From Gammaproteobacteria bacterium (GTDB lineage: Bacteria; Pseudomonadota; Gammaproteobacteria; Pseudomonadales; Azotimanducaceae), in NCBI GenBank assembly GCA_026709365.1, contig JAPOTD010000062.1:66326-121825 (forward strand): a stretch of 55,500 bases of DNA. The letters are read 5' to 3'. Within the stretch, counting starts at the first letter, position 1, and each line of letters opens with the position of its first letter. The notes under the pieces were generated by a model. It searched no databases and was not told the origin of the DNA. It saw nothing but the letters and a program-made list of their open reading frames with translations. A program made the position numbers and the translations under genes. Shown one piece after another: positions 35,770-44,229 of this stretch.

Positions 35770-36933
35770 ATGCTGATCAACCTCTTCCTCACCCTGCGCA
35801 AGTACCAAGTGCCGGTCACCATCCGCGAGCTCATGGACCTGCTCGCCGCCCTCAAGCACCGCTTGGTCTATGCCGATCTCGACGACTTCTACCTGCTCAC
35901 CCGCACTTGCCTGGTGAAGGACGAGAAGAACTACGACAAGTTCGACCGCGCCTTCAGCGCCTACTTCCGGGGCCTCGAGGACCTGCACGGCATGCTGGAG
36001 TCGCTGATCCCCGACGAATGGCTGCGCCGGGAGTTCGAGAAGTCGCTGACGGCCGAGGATCTCAAGCGAATCGAATCCCTGGGCGGCCTGGAGAAGCTGA
36101 TCGAGGCCTTCCGCGAGGCCAAGGAGCAGGCCGAGGCGGAGCAGGCCAAGCAGGCCAAGGAGGGCCAGGAGGGCGACGATCCCAACCGAACCGGGGGCAA
36201 AGGCCCCGGCGGCATGGGCAAGGGCAAGAAGCGCAAGGCCAAGAAGGTCTGGGACGAGCGCCAGTACAGGAACCTTGACGACTCCGTGGAACTCGGCACC
36301 CGCAACATCAAGATGGCCTTGCGGCGGCTGCGCAAGTTCGCCCGCACCGGCCAGGCGGAGGAGCTGGACATGGACAACACCATCCGCTCCACCGCCCACA
36401 ACGGCGGCATGCTGGACATCAAGATGCAGGCGGAGCGCAGGAACACGGTCAAGGTGCTGCTGTTCCTGGACATCGGCGGCTCCATGGATGCCCACGTCAA
36501 GATTTGCGAGGAGCTGTTCTCCGCCACCCGCACCGAGTTCAAGCACATGGAGAGCTTCTACTTCCACAACTTCATCTACGAATCGGTGTGGCGGGACAAC
36601 CGCCGCCGCATGACCGAGCGCATCCCCACTTGGGAGGTGCTGAACAAGTACGCCCAGGACTACAAGGTGGTCTTCGTCGGCGACGCCACCATGGCGCCCT
36701 ATGAGATCACCCACGCCGGCGGCAGCGTCGAGCACTGGAACGAGGAGCCCGGCACCCACTGGATGGCCCGCTTCACGGCGTTGTACGACAAGCTGGTGTG
36801 GATCAATCCCACCCCCCAGGAGACCTGGGAGTACTCCACCTCGGTGGGCATGACCCAGAAGCTGGTCAACGGCGCCATGTATCCGCTGACCATCCGCGGG
36901 CTCGAAGAGGGCATGAACACCCTGTCCAAGTAG
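35770..36933 (+). CDS. VWA-domain protein, CoxE/MoxR partner type
   Basis: A 387-residue protein. An N-terminal helical region (LFLTLRKYQVPVTIRELMDLLAALKHRLVYADLDDFY) is followed by a charged linker (EAKEQAEAEQAKQAKEGQEGDDPNRTGG, GKGKKRKAKK) and a C-terminal von Willebrand A domain. Its metal-adhesion site is DIGGSMDAH at about residues 233-241, in the form DxGxS, with VVFVGDATMAPYEI downstream. Fits the CoxE-like group paired with MoxR ATPases. Probably one operon with the gene before; hrpA starts 20 bases after. Confidence 0.9.
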   Translation: MLINLFLTLRKYQVPVTIRELMDLLAALKHRLVYADLDDFYLLTRTCLVKDEKNYDKFDRAFSAYFRGLEDLHGMLESLIPDEWLRREFEKSLTAEDLKRIESLGGLEKLIEAFREAKEQAEAEQAKQAKEGQEGDDPNRTGGKGPGGMGKGKKRKAKKVWDERQYRNLDDSVELGTRNIKMALRRLRKFARTGQAEELDMDNTIRSTAHNGGMLDIKMQAERRNTVKVLLFLDIGGSMDAHVKICEELFSATRTEFKHMESFYFHNFIYESVWRDNRRRMTERIPTWEVLNKYAQDYKVVFVGDATMAPYEITHAGGSVEHWNEEPGTHWMARFTALYDKLVWINPTPQETWEYSTSVGMTQKLVNGAMYPLTIRGLEEGMNTLSK

Positions 36934-36953
36934 CGACCGACGCGGTCAGCCCG

Positions 36954-39900
36954 ATGCCCAACGCAACCGCGGCGCCCACCACGAGGCGGGCTTGGAGGCC
37001 AGCCATCGACTTTCCCGGCGAGTTGCCGATCAGTCGGCACGTGGCGGAAATCGAGGACGCGCTGAGGCTTCGCCAAGTGGTGATCGTGGCTGGCGAAACC
37101 GGCTCCGGCAAGACCACCCAACTGCCGAAAGTCTGCTTGCGGGCGGGCTTGGGCCGCCAGGCCCTGATCGGCCACACCCAACCCAGGCGCATTGCCGCCC
37201 GCACCACCGCGGCGCGCATCGCCCACGAGCTCAAGGTCGAGCTCGGCCAGGAGGTTGGCTTTGCGGTGCGCTTCACCGACCGGGTGGCGGATTCGACCGC
37301 CATCAAGGTGATGACCGACGGCTTGCTGCTCAGCGAGGTCCGCAGTGACCGCAGGCTTTCCCGGTACGAGGCCATCATCGTGGACGAGGCCCACGAGCGC
37401 AGCCTGAACATCGACTTCCTGCTCGGCTACCTGAAGCAACTGCTGCCCAAGCGCCGGGACCTAAGGCTCATCATCACCAGCGCAACCATTGACGTGGACC
37501 GCTTCGCGCAGCACTTTGGCGATGCCCCGGTCATCAAGGTGAGCGGCCGCGGCCATCCGGTCGAGACCCGCCACTTGGAACCGGGCGAGGATGAGCAGGC
37601 CGACCTGCTCCGGGCCATCAAGGCCATTGAGGCAGCGCCCCGGCGCGCCGCCCAGGACCTGCTCGTCTTCCAGACCGGCGAGCGGGAGATATTCGAGTCC
37701 GCCAAGTTTCTGCGCAAGGCGCTGGCCGGCCGCTTTGAGATTCTGCCGCTCTACGCCCGGCTTTCCGCGAACGACCAGCAGCGGGTGTTCCAACCGGGCG
37801 CCGCGCGGCGCATCGTGCTCGCCACCAACGTCGCGGAGACCTCGATCACCGTGCCCAACATCGGCTTCGTCGTGGACCCCGGCAAGGCGCGCGTCAACCG
37901 CTACAGCTACCGCTCCAAGCTGCAGCAGCTGCCCATCGAGCCCATCTCCCAGGCCAGCGCCGACCAGCGCCGAGGCCGTTGCGGACGCCTCGGGCCGGGG
38001 CTCTGCATTCGCCTCTACGCCGAGGCGGACCACGCGGGACGCCCGGCCTACGCCGACCCGGAAATCAAGCGGGTGAACCTCGCCTCGGTGGTGCTGCAAA
38101 TGCGGGCGTTCGGCCTCGGCGACATCGAGCGCTTCCCGTTTCTCGATCCTCCCGAACCCAAGGCGATCAAGGATGCCCTGACGCTGCTGCACGAACTCGG
38201 CGCCCTGATCGACGGCAAGCTCACCGCCGAGGGCCGCGCTATGGCGCGCTTCCCGCTGGACCCGCGCCTTGGCCGCATGCTCATCGCCGCCGCCCGGTTC
38301 GGGGCGCTGCGCGAGGTCGGCATCATCGCCGCGGCGCTGGCCGTCCCCGACCCGCGGGAGCGGCCGTTGAACGCCAGCGCCCGAGCGGATCAGGCCCACG
38401 CCGCCTTCGCCGACAAGCGCTCCGACTTCATGGCCACCCTCAACCTGTGGGCTTGGCTGGAGCAGACCCGCCAAGGCAGCACCCGACGCGGTTTCACGGC
38501 GGCGCTGAAAGCGGCCTTCCTCAGCCCCGCGCGAGTCAGGGAGTGGCGCGAGGTGCATCGCCAACTGCTGACGGTGCAACAGCAGCTGGGGCTGCGGCTC
38601 AACCCAAAGGCCGCCGACTACGCTGACATCCACCGGGCTCTGCTGCAGGGCGCCTTAAGCCTCGTGGCCCGCCATGAGGAGCGCGGCGCCTACCTGGGCG
38701 CGCGCCATCTGAAGCTGCGGATATTTCCGGGCTCCTGCTTGGCCGGACGCACGCCGCCGTGGATCATGGCGGCGCAAGTGAGCGAAACCCAAAGGGTCTA
38801 TGCCCGCAACGCCGCCATCATTGAGGCGCGCTGGCTGGAGACGGCCGCCAGCCACCTGCTGCGCCGCACCTACAGCGACCCGCATTGGAGCGCCAAGCGC
38901 GGCGAGGCGATGGCCTTTGAGACGGTGCTGCTCTACGGCCTGAGGATCGTCGAGCGCCGTCCGGTGCGCTACGCCCCCATTGACGGGGTGGCGGCTCGGC
39001 AAATGCTCATTCGCGACGGCTTGGTCGGCGGCGGCTTGGGCGAGGGCGCCCCCCTCCCCTTCCTGGAGCACAACCGGCGCTTGGCCGCCGAGATTCTCGA
39101 TTGGGAGGAGCAGGGAAGGCGACGGGACCTGCTGGCATCCGAGGCCGATCAATGCGCCTTCTACGAGCAGCGGCTGCCGACGCGCGTGACCGGCCTTCGG
39201 TCACTGCAAAACTGGCTCGACCAAGGCGGCGAGGGCGCCGACGGCAGCTTGAGAATGGCCCGCGACGACCTGCTGAGCGGCAACGCCGGGCCCGCACCTG
39301 ACGACTATCCGGCCCGGCTCCAGCTGGCCGGAACCGAACTGCGCCTGCACTACCGCTTCGCACCGGGCGAGGCCGACGACGGCGTCAACGTGGACGTGCC
39401 CTTGGGCATCCTGCAAGCCATCGACGAGGAGGCCTTGGAATGGACGGTGCCGGGTTTCCTGCCGAGGCTGGTGGAGGCTTGGCTGCGCAGCCTGCCCAAG
39501 GCGATGCGCCGACAGCTTGCCCCCATCGCCCAAGCCGCGCAGCGAATCACGCCCGTTCTGGCGGCGCCGGGCTGCTACCGCCAAAGCCCCTTTCGAGCGG
39601 CGCTGGCCGACGTCATCGCGCGCCAGCTTGGCCTGCGCATCGCACCGTCGGCTTGGAGCCGGGCGCAGGTTCCGGCGCATTTGCTGATGAACGTTCGCGT
39701 CATCGACGAGCGCGGCGCGCTGCTCGCCCAAGGCCGGGAACTGGCGGCCCTGCAGCGGCGGTTTCTCAAGCAGGCACGGTCGCAGGTTGCCCAAGGGTTC
39801 GCCCGCCAGTTCGAACGCGACGGCCTCACCGCCTTCCCCGATCAGGGCGTACCCGCTGAGGCGGCGCTGGGCGCTGGCGCCTTGGCGGGCTTTCCAGCGC

Positions 39901-40679
39901 TCGTTGACCGGGGCGATGCGGTGGACTTGCGCCTATGCGCCACCCGCACTGAGCAAGCCGAGGCCAACCGAGCCGGCTATCCACGCCTGGCTTGGCTCGT
40001 GCTGGGCAAGCCGCGGCGTTTCTTCGAGCGCGAGGTGCTCAAGGCGCCGGTCCTCGTGGCGCAGGCCCGGGCGATGGGCGGAACCCGCCAACTGGTCGAT
40101 TCCGTGATGCTGGCGGCGGCTTGGCGCTGCTATTTTGAGAACCGGCCCCTGCCCGCCGCAAAGGCAGCCTACGACGCGCTGCTCAAGGCCGAGCGGCCAA
40201 GGCTCGCCGATGCCTTCAGCGAGACCGTCAGCGACCTTGGGAACATCCTGCAAGCCCGAGCCCAAGTCATCGCGCGGGCGCAAGGCTTGACCTCCCCCGC
40301 CTTCCGCGACGCCCGCGACGATGTGATCGGCCAAGTGCAGGCGCTGACGCCCCCCGACCTGCTGCAGCGCACCCCCAGCCCGCGGCTGCCCGATCTGGCG
40401 CGGTTCCTTCGGGCCGCCGACCATCGCCTGGCTAAACTCCAGGGCCATGCGCAACGCGATGCCGAGCGCATGGCCCAAGTCAAGGCCTTCGCGGCGCGCC
40501 TTTCCCAGCTTGGCGAATCAAAACGCCACCCCGAGGGGAAGTGGCGCGAACTGCACTTCGACCTCGAGGAGTTGCGGGTGGCGCTGTTCGCCGAGGCACT
40601 GGCAAAAAAAGGCGTGATTTCGGTGGCAAAGATGGAGCGGCGCCTATTTGCAGCGGAAACGGAGGCCGGACTGCGCTGA
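36954..40679 (+). CDS. hrpA: ATP-dependent RNA helicase HrpA
   Basis: A 1241-residue DEAH-box helicase. Motif I AGETGSGKTT (residues 46-55), motif II VDEAHERSLN, motif III ITSATID, motif V ATNVAETSITVPNIGFVVDPG, motif VI QASADQRRGRCGRLGPG. The long C-terminal DUF3418-type region (to the end) is intact, which separates HrpA from the shorter HrpB. ATG 36954 is chosen; the frame is open to 36798, but that overlaps the VWA gene. HrpA helps rescue stalled ribosomes. Confidence 0.96.
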   Translation: MPNATAAPTTRRAWRPAIDFPGELPISRHVAEIEDALRLRQVVIVAGETGSGKTTQLPKVCLRAGLGRQALIGHTQPRRIAARTTAARIAHELKVELGQEVGFAVRFTDRVADSTAIKVMTDGLLLSEVRSDRRLSRYEAIIVDEAHERSLNIDFLLGYLKQLLPKRRDLRLIITSATIDVDRFAQHFGDAPVIKVSGRGHPVETRHLEPGEDEQADLLRAIKAIEAAPRRAAQDLLVFQTGEREIFESAKFLRKALAGRFEILPLYARLSANDQQRVFQPGAARRIVLATNVAETSITVPNIGFVVDPGKARVNRYSYRSKLQQLPIEPISQASADQRRGRCGRLGPGLCIRLYAEADHAGRPAYADPEIKRVNLASVVLQMRAFGLGDIERFPFLDPPEPKAIKDALTLLHELGALIDGKLTAEGRAMARFPLDPRLGRMLIAAARFGALREVGIIAAALAVPDPRERPLNASARADQAHAAFADKRSDFMATLNLWAWLEQTRQGSTRRGFTAALKAAFLSPARVREWREVHRQLLTVQQQLGLRLNPKAADYADIHRALLQGALSLVARHEERGAYLGARHLKLRIFPGSCLAGRTPPWIMAAQVSETQRVYARNAAIIEARWLETAASHLLRRTYSDPHWSAKRGEAMAFETVLLYGLRIVERRPVRYAPIDGVAARQMLIRDGLVGGGLGEGAPLPFLEHNRRLAAEILDWEEQGRRRDLLASEADQCAFYEQRLPTRVTGLRSLQNWLDQGGEGADGSLRMARDDLLSGNAGPAPDDYPARLQLAGTELRLHYRFAPGEADDGVNVDVPLGILQAIDEEALEWTVPGFLPRLVEAWLRSLPKAMRRQLAPIAQAAQRITPVLAAPGCYRQSPFRAALADVIARQLGLRIAPSAWSRAQVPAHLLMNVRVIDERGALLAQGRELAALQRRFLKQARSQVAQGFARQFERDGLTAFPDQGVPAEAALGAGALAGFPALVDRGDAVDLRLCATRTEQAEANRAGYPRLAWLVLGKPRRFFEREVLKAPVLVAQARAMGGTRQLVDSVMLAAAWRCYFENRPLPAAKAAYDALLKAERPRLADAFSETVSDLGNILQARAQVIARAQGLTSPAFRDARDDVIGQVQALTPPDLLQRTPSPRLPDLARFLRAADHRLAKLQGHAQRDAERMAQVKAFAARLSQLGESKRHPEGKWRELHFDLEELRVALFAEALAKKGVISVAKMERRLFAAETEAGLR

Positions 40680-40694
40680 GACCATCCTGCAGGC

Positions 40695-40784
40695 TCAGAA
40701 ACACTCCGAACCTGACCTAAGCGACGAGCGCGGAGTTTCGCGCAGCGAAACTCCAACCGCCTCTCGCCCTCTGGGCGAGAGGCG
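40695..40784 (+). repeat. Dispersed box-plus-hairpin repeat, copy E
   Basis: The box (TCCGAACCTGACCT) is at 40704-40717. Hairpin 1 GGAGTTTCGC-GCA-GCGAAACTCC, ten perfect pairs, is at 40732-40754. Hairpin 2 has a 12-bp stem, CGCCTCTCGCCC (40758-40769) with GGGCGAGAGGCG (40773-40784) around TCT, a stem sequence unrelated to those of copies A to D. It lies between hrpA and the tRNA-Glu promoter. Confidence 0.8.
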
Positions 40785-40793
40785 CATGTGCAA

Positions 40794-40822
40794 TTGACGC
40801 CCCCACACCTGTTCACTAGAAT
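40794..40822 (+). promoter_or_regulatory. Sigma-70 promoter of tRNA-Glu
   Basis: TTGACG at 40794-40799, a 17-base spacer, then TAGAAT at 40817-40822, 17 bases before the mature tRNA 5' end. Five of six consensus matches at each box. Confidence 0.8.
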
Positions 40823-40839
40823 GCGCATCTCGCTGCGAA

Positions 40840-40915
40840 GTCCCCTTCGTCTAGAGGCCTAGGACTCCAGGTTTTCATCCTGGCAACAGGGGTTCGACTC
40901 CCCTAGGGGACGCCA
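40840..40915 (+). tRNA. tRNA-Glu (anticodon TTC)
   Basis: 76 bases including an encoded CCA (40913-40915). Acceptor GTCCCCT pairs with AGGGGAC. The anticodon stem CCAGG/CCTGG holds the loop TTTTCAT with anticodon TTC at 40874-40876, and the T arm is CAGGGGTTCGACTCCCCT-like. A strong promoter and repeat copy E precede it. Downstream lies an integrase stub, so this gene was probably an attachment site. Confidence 0.97.
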
Positions 40916-40966
40916 TACATGAATCATAACATTCTGATATGTAAAACGATTTTTTCTTGATCCGGA
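40916..40966 (+). terminator. Possible terminator after tRNA-Glu
   Basis: A weak AT-rich hairpin (ACATGAATCATAACATTC...TGATATGT, discontinuous) followed by a run of six Ts (about 40951-40956). The stem is short, but this is the only place in the window with a T-run at a gene end. Confidence 0.35.
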
Positions 40967-41054
40967 TAGCGACCCCCCATACGTTCCCACTGCATTGCAC
41001 ATCAACCAAGCTCCTTCGCCCTAGTCGATCTTCCACGCAACCGGGACACTGCAG

Positions 41055-41256
41055 GTGAGGTTTGTCGGCGTTGACCTTGCCGCCCAACCTGCCCGCACGA
41101 GTCTTTGTGTTCTGAACTGGAAGGCAACACCCCGCGTCGAAGCTGTACACAGGCCCGCGAGTGACGAGTGCATCATCCGCATGGTCGAAACCGCGGCGGC
41201 CATCGGCCTCGACAGCCCCTTCGGCTGGCCAACTGCCTTCGTGTCTTTCGTCCAGC
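41055..41256 (+). pseudogene. DUF429-family gene remnant (N-terminal third)
   Basis: From GTG 41055, about 67 residues match the start of the DUF429 family (predicted RNase H-like nuclease): MRFVGVDLAAQPARTSLCVLNWKATPRVEAVHRP, ASDECIIRMVETAAAIGLDSPFGWPTAFVSFV. After this the frame continues only as unrelated sequence and ends at 41324. The usual protein is over 200 residues, so the gene is truncated. It abuts the integrase stub on the opposite strand, so a deletion or rearrangement joined the two. Confidence 0.7.
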
Positions 41257-41271
41257 TGCCACTCTGGGTAG

Positions 41272-41448
41272 TTCGATTACGTCGCCGACCTTGCGGTCAA
41301 GGTACCGCGCCCAAGACTCCATGAGCGCCCGGCGCTTCTCGAAGAGGTCCGAACGGGCATATGCCTGCTCCACGACGTATCCCACCTTGTGGCCGAGGGC
41401 CGCCTCCGCCACCTCGCGTGGCGCGTTGGTCATTTCGCCGCGCCAGCA
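41272..41448 (-). pseudogene. C-terminal stub of a tyrosine (P4-type) integrase
   Basis: On the minus strand about 59 residues read like the end of a phage or island integrase: GEMTNAPREVAEAALGHKVG, then VVEQAYARSDLFEKRRALMESWARYL. The GH pair and the AYARSDLFEKRR Tyr, the presumed nucleophile, are kept, but the rest of the catalytic domain (Arg and His boxes) and the N-terminus are missing. It lies 360 bases from tRNA-Glu, the sort of gene such integrases use. Remnant of an island that has been lost. Confidence 0.72.
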
Positions 41449-41476
41449 GGACTGGGAAACGCTGCCCAGCGCCTCC

Positions 41477-41926
41477 TCACCCCGCCATCGCCAGTTCCAT
41501 GATGTCGCGATTGCCACGCTGCCACAAAAGCTTGAGGGTCACCGCGTTGATCAGCCAGCGGCCCTTGGTCCGCGACAGCTGGTCCACGTAGTAGCCGCCG
41601 ATGGCATAGAGGGAGCTGCCCCGCTCGTTCTTCAGGAAGTGCTCTGCGGTCATGTGCATGCGGCACTGCGCCGCATCGCCTTGGATGTCGATGATTGGGT
41701 TGGTCATGACGTGGTGGGTGGCGTCCAAGCCATCGAACAACCGCCGGCATCCGGCAACCCAGTCGTCGGCGTCTAGGGTGGCGGGGGCTTGGCCGCTGTA
41801 GTCCTGGAAGTCCATGGTGATCCGGTCGGTGAACACGGAGCGCAGCAGCGCGTAGTCCCGGGTGTCAATGCCTAGGGCGTACTCGTATCGGCGGCGGGCG
41901 ATTTCGGTGTGGTCGGAAAAGTTCAC
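41477..41926 (-). CDS. SnoaL/NTF2-like fold protein
   Basis: A 149-residue protein of the SnoaL-like polyketide cyclase/ring-modifying group: EIARRRYEYALGIDTRDYALLRSVFTDRITMDFQDYSG, ATHHVMTNPIIDIQGDAAQCRMHMTAEHFL, and YAIGGYYVDQLSRTKGRWLINAVTLKLLWQRGN. In catabolic clusters such proteins act as dehydratases, isomerases or dioxygenase-like partners. GTG 41926 is chosen because CAAGGAG lies ten bases upstream; the frame is open to 42019. It diverges from the sulfurtransferase gene. Confidence 0.85.
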   Translation of the reverse strand: MNFSDHTEIARRRYEYALGIDTRDYALLRSVFTDRITMDFQDYSGQAPATLDADDWVAGCRRLFDGLDATHHVMTNPIIDIQGDAAQCRMHMTAEHFLKNERGSSLYAIGGYYVDQLSRTKGRWLINAVTLKLLWQRGNRDIMELAMAG

Positions 41927-42017
41927 GGGCTCAAGCTCCTTGGGGCAGGCGATGGCGCCGAAGTGGCGAAAACGTTGGGGAAACGCATAATAGCCACCAA
42001 ACCGGGGAGTTGAACCC

Positions 42018-42878
42018 ATGTCCTATGCCCATCCCGAATACCTGATCTCACCCGCCGAACTGGCCGCGGACTTGGACGGCCGGCGCGTTCTCGATGCAAC
42101 GGTGTTTCTCAGTCCGGCGCCCAAGGGCGGCTATCGGGCCGAGTCGGGGCTGGCGCGATTCCAAGAGGGACACATCCCCGGCGCGCTGTTTCTCGATCTC
42201 ATTGGGGATGCGTCCGACACTTCCACCGGCTTGGGCTTCACCTTGCCGCCGGTTGCGCAGCTGGAGCGGCTGTTCGCCCGCCTGGGCATCCGCAACGACA
42301 CCGAAGTCGTGCTCTACAGCAGCGGGCACCTCATGTGGGCCACCCGCGCCTGGTGGCTGCTGCGCTACTGCGGGCACCGACGGGCACGGGTGCTCAACGG
42401 CGGCCTGAAGGCTTGGCGGGACGACGGACACCCCCTGTCAACGGCCGCGGCGAGCCATCCCCAAGGAACCTTCAAGGCCATTCCCGATGCGTCGGCATTT
42501 GCGGATCGCGATGCGGTGCTCGCCGTCCTGGGCGATGGCGATGTCTGCACAGTCAATGCCCTCTCGCCGGAGGTGTACGCCGGCGAGGGCGACTTCAGCT
42601 ACGGGCGCAAGGGTCACATCGCCGGAAGCATCAACCTGCACTATGAGGACCTGCTCGAAGACGGCTGCTTCAAGGACGGCGAGGCCCTGCGCAGGGCACT
42701 GAACGCCAAGGGCCTGCTCACGGCGCCCCAAGTGGTCGCCTATTGCGGCGGCGGCATCTCCGCCACCATCGATGCCTTCGCCTGCCTGCTGTGCGGCAAG
42801 GAGGAAGTGGCAGTGTACGACGGCTCAATGGCGGAATGGGTGCGCAATGAGTCCCTGCCGATGGAAACCGGGCCATAA
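42018..42878 (+). CDS. sseA: Sulfurtransferase, two rhodanese domains (3-mercaptopyruvate/thiosulfate type)
   Basis: A 286-residue tandem rhodanese. The first, inactive domain has FQEGHIPGALFLDLIGDASD; the second has GRKGHIAGSINLHYEDLLEDG and the active loop YCGGGISAT with the catalytic Cys at about residue 243. The CGGGIS loop is closer to the mercaptopyruvate type (CGxGV/IT) than to thiosulfate CRKGV. It transfers sulfur to acceptors such as cyanide or thiols. The gene starts close to the divergent SnoaL-like gene. Confidence 0.9.
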   Translation: MSYAHPEYLISPAELAADLDGRRVLDATVFLSPAPKGGYRAESGLARFQEGHIPGALFLDLIGDASDTSTGLGFTLPPVAQLERLFARLGIRNDTEVVLYSSGHLMWATRAWWLLRYCGHRRARVLNGGLKAWRDDGHPLSTAAASHPQGTFKAIPDASAFADRDAVLAVLGDGDVCTVNALSPEVYAGEGDFSYGRKGHIAGSINLHYEDLLEDGCFKDGEALRRALNAKGLLTAPQVVAYCGGGISATIDAFACLLCGKEEVAVYDGSMAEWVRNESLPMETGP

Positions 42879-42913
42879 CCTTGGGCGGCTGCTGATCGGC
42901 GAGCCAACCCCCG

Positions 42914-43633
42914 TTGTCCAGCCCCGTCGGCATCGGCGAACTGAACGAGCGGTCCCTGCACCGCACCCTTAAGGCGCTGTACGCGGCGCCGGGCAGCCTG
43001 AGCGAGCAGCTCATCGACGGCTACGTGGTCGATGTGCTCACCGGCGCGCGAATCATCGAAATCCACACTGGCGGCTTCTCGCGTTTGAAACGGAAACTGC
43101 CACGCCTGCTTGAAAGCCGCTCCGTCACCTTGGTGCACCCGATCGCCAAGGATCGTTTCATCATCAAACGGACCGATCCGGCGGGGGACATCAAACGGAC
43201 CGATCCGGCGGGGGACGGCGCAACCCGCCGCAAATCCCCGAAGCACGGCTCCGTATTCAGCGTCTTCGCTGGCCTGACCAGCATTCCCAAGCTCCTTGCC
43301 CATCCCAACTTCACATTGGAGGCCGTCATCACCGTCGAAGAGGAGATCCGCGTCCCCAACCCGCGCCGCAACCGGGGCCGGGGGGGCTGGACCGCGATCG
43401 ACCGCCGGCTGGTTGAGGTGCTGGAAACCCACCGCATCGAGTCCATGGGTGACCTGTTCGCCATGCTCGACGCCTGCCTGCCGGCGGCCTTCACCACCGC
43501 CGACTTGGCATCCGCCATGCACGCCCCTCGGCGTCTGGGCCAGCAGGCGGCCTTCTGCCTGCGCGAAGCAGGCCTTGTGGAAATTTGCGGCAAGACTGGC
43601 AACGCGCTGCAGTACCGGCGCTGCAAGCGCTGA
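42914..43633 (+). CDS. Hypothetical protein, possibly nuclease-like
   Basis: A 239-residue protein I cannot place firmly. IGELNERSLHRTLKALYA, GYVVDVLTGARIIEIHTGGFSRLKRKLPRLLESRSVTLVHPIAKDRFI, and a winged-helix-like C-terminal half (RRLVEVLETHRIESMGDLFAMLD, LASAMHAPRRLGQQAAFCLREAGLVEI) suggest an E-x-Q/H-T nuclease-like domain plus a DNA-binding domain. A TTG at 42914 is the best start; no strong ribosome-binding site. A 27-bp duplication lies in the middle (43163-43216). Confidence 0.7.
   Translation: MSSPVGIGELNERSLHRTLKALYAAPGSLSEQLIDGYVVDVLTGARIIEIHTGGFSRLKRKLPRLLESRSVTLVHPIAKDRFIIKRTDPAGDIKRTDPAGDGATRRKSPKHGSVFSVFAGLTSIPKLLAHPNFTLEAVITVEEEIRVPNPRRNRGRGGWTAIDRRLVEVLETHRIESMGDLFAMLDACLPAAFTTADLASAMHAPRRLGQQAAFCLREAGLVEICGKTGNALQYRRCKR
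43163..43216 (+). repeat. Exact 27-bp tandem duplication in a coding region
   Basis: Units 43163-43189 and 43190-43216 are identical and encode IKRTDPAGD twice. The frame is kept. The lack of any difference suggests a recent duplication. Confidence 0.92.
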
Positions 43634-43716
43634 GCTTTTTCCCGTGCGGGCTTCCCGTTCGGCCCGGAATCGGTTAAAACAACCACCGTCGAAGGAAATC
43701 CGCTTGGGGGGAGTTG

Positions 43717-44157
43717 ATGCGGAGCATCGCGGACCAGATTCCAATTGCGCAAGGGCTGTTCACTTGGCCGTCCAACGACCCGCGCCTGCTCGGCAGCAAG
43801 TGCCTCGATTGCGGGGTGGTCACTTTCCCCGCCCAGTCCGGGTGCCCGGCCTGCTGCGGGGAGAACACCGAAATCATTGAACTGGAGCGCAGGGGCAAGC
43901 TTTGGACCTGGACCATTCAGGGCTTCCTGCCCAATCGCCCGCCCTACGAAGGCCCGGAGACGCCGGAGACCTTCAAGCCCTTCGGCGTCGGCTACGTGGA
44001 ACTGCCAAACCAGGTGCGCGTCGAAACCCGTATCCAAACCGAGGACATCTCCAGGCTGCGCATCGGCATGGAGATGGACTTGGTGGTCGAGAAGTTCATT
44101 GAGCGCGACGGCAAGGACATCATCGCCTATTTCTTCCGGCCAGCGGACGAGAGCTGA
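43717..44157 (+). CDS. Zn-ribbon/OB-fold (DUF35-type) acyl-CoA-associated protein
   Basis: A 146-residue protein with a rubredoxin-like zinc ribbon (CLDCGVVTFP...CPACCG) and an OB-fold (KLWTWTIQGFLPNRPPY ... FGVGYVELPNQVRVETRI). DUF35 proteins bind acyl-CoA and accompany thiolases or ketosteroid-type aldolases, such as the partners of SCP2-thiolase-like enzymes in sterol side-chain breakdown. It sits right before a thiolase-like gene. ATG 43717 is used, with GGGGGGAG upstream; a TTG at 43714 also begins the frame. Confidence 0.9.
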   Translation: MRSIADQIPIAQGLFTWPSNDPRLLGSKCLDCGVVTFPAQSGCPACCGENTEIIELERRGKLWTWTIQGFLPNRPPYEGPETPETFKPFGVGYVELPNQVRVETRIQTEDISRLRIGMEMDLVVEKFIERDGKDIIAYFFRPADES

Positions 44158-44229
44158 CCTATGGCGCCTTTTCCTGACCCAAGACTGACCTACAACCAAC
44201 CCATGACCAACTCTTGAAGGAGCACACTA

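Noticed and set aside
36798-36953. Upstream extension of hrpA
   Set aside because: Overlaps the VWA gene end and has no HrpA similarity; ATG 36954 fits the family.
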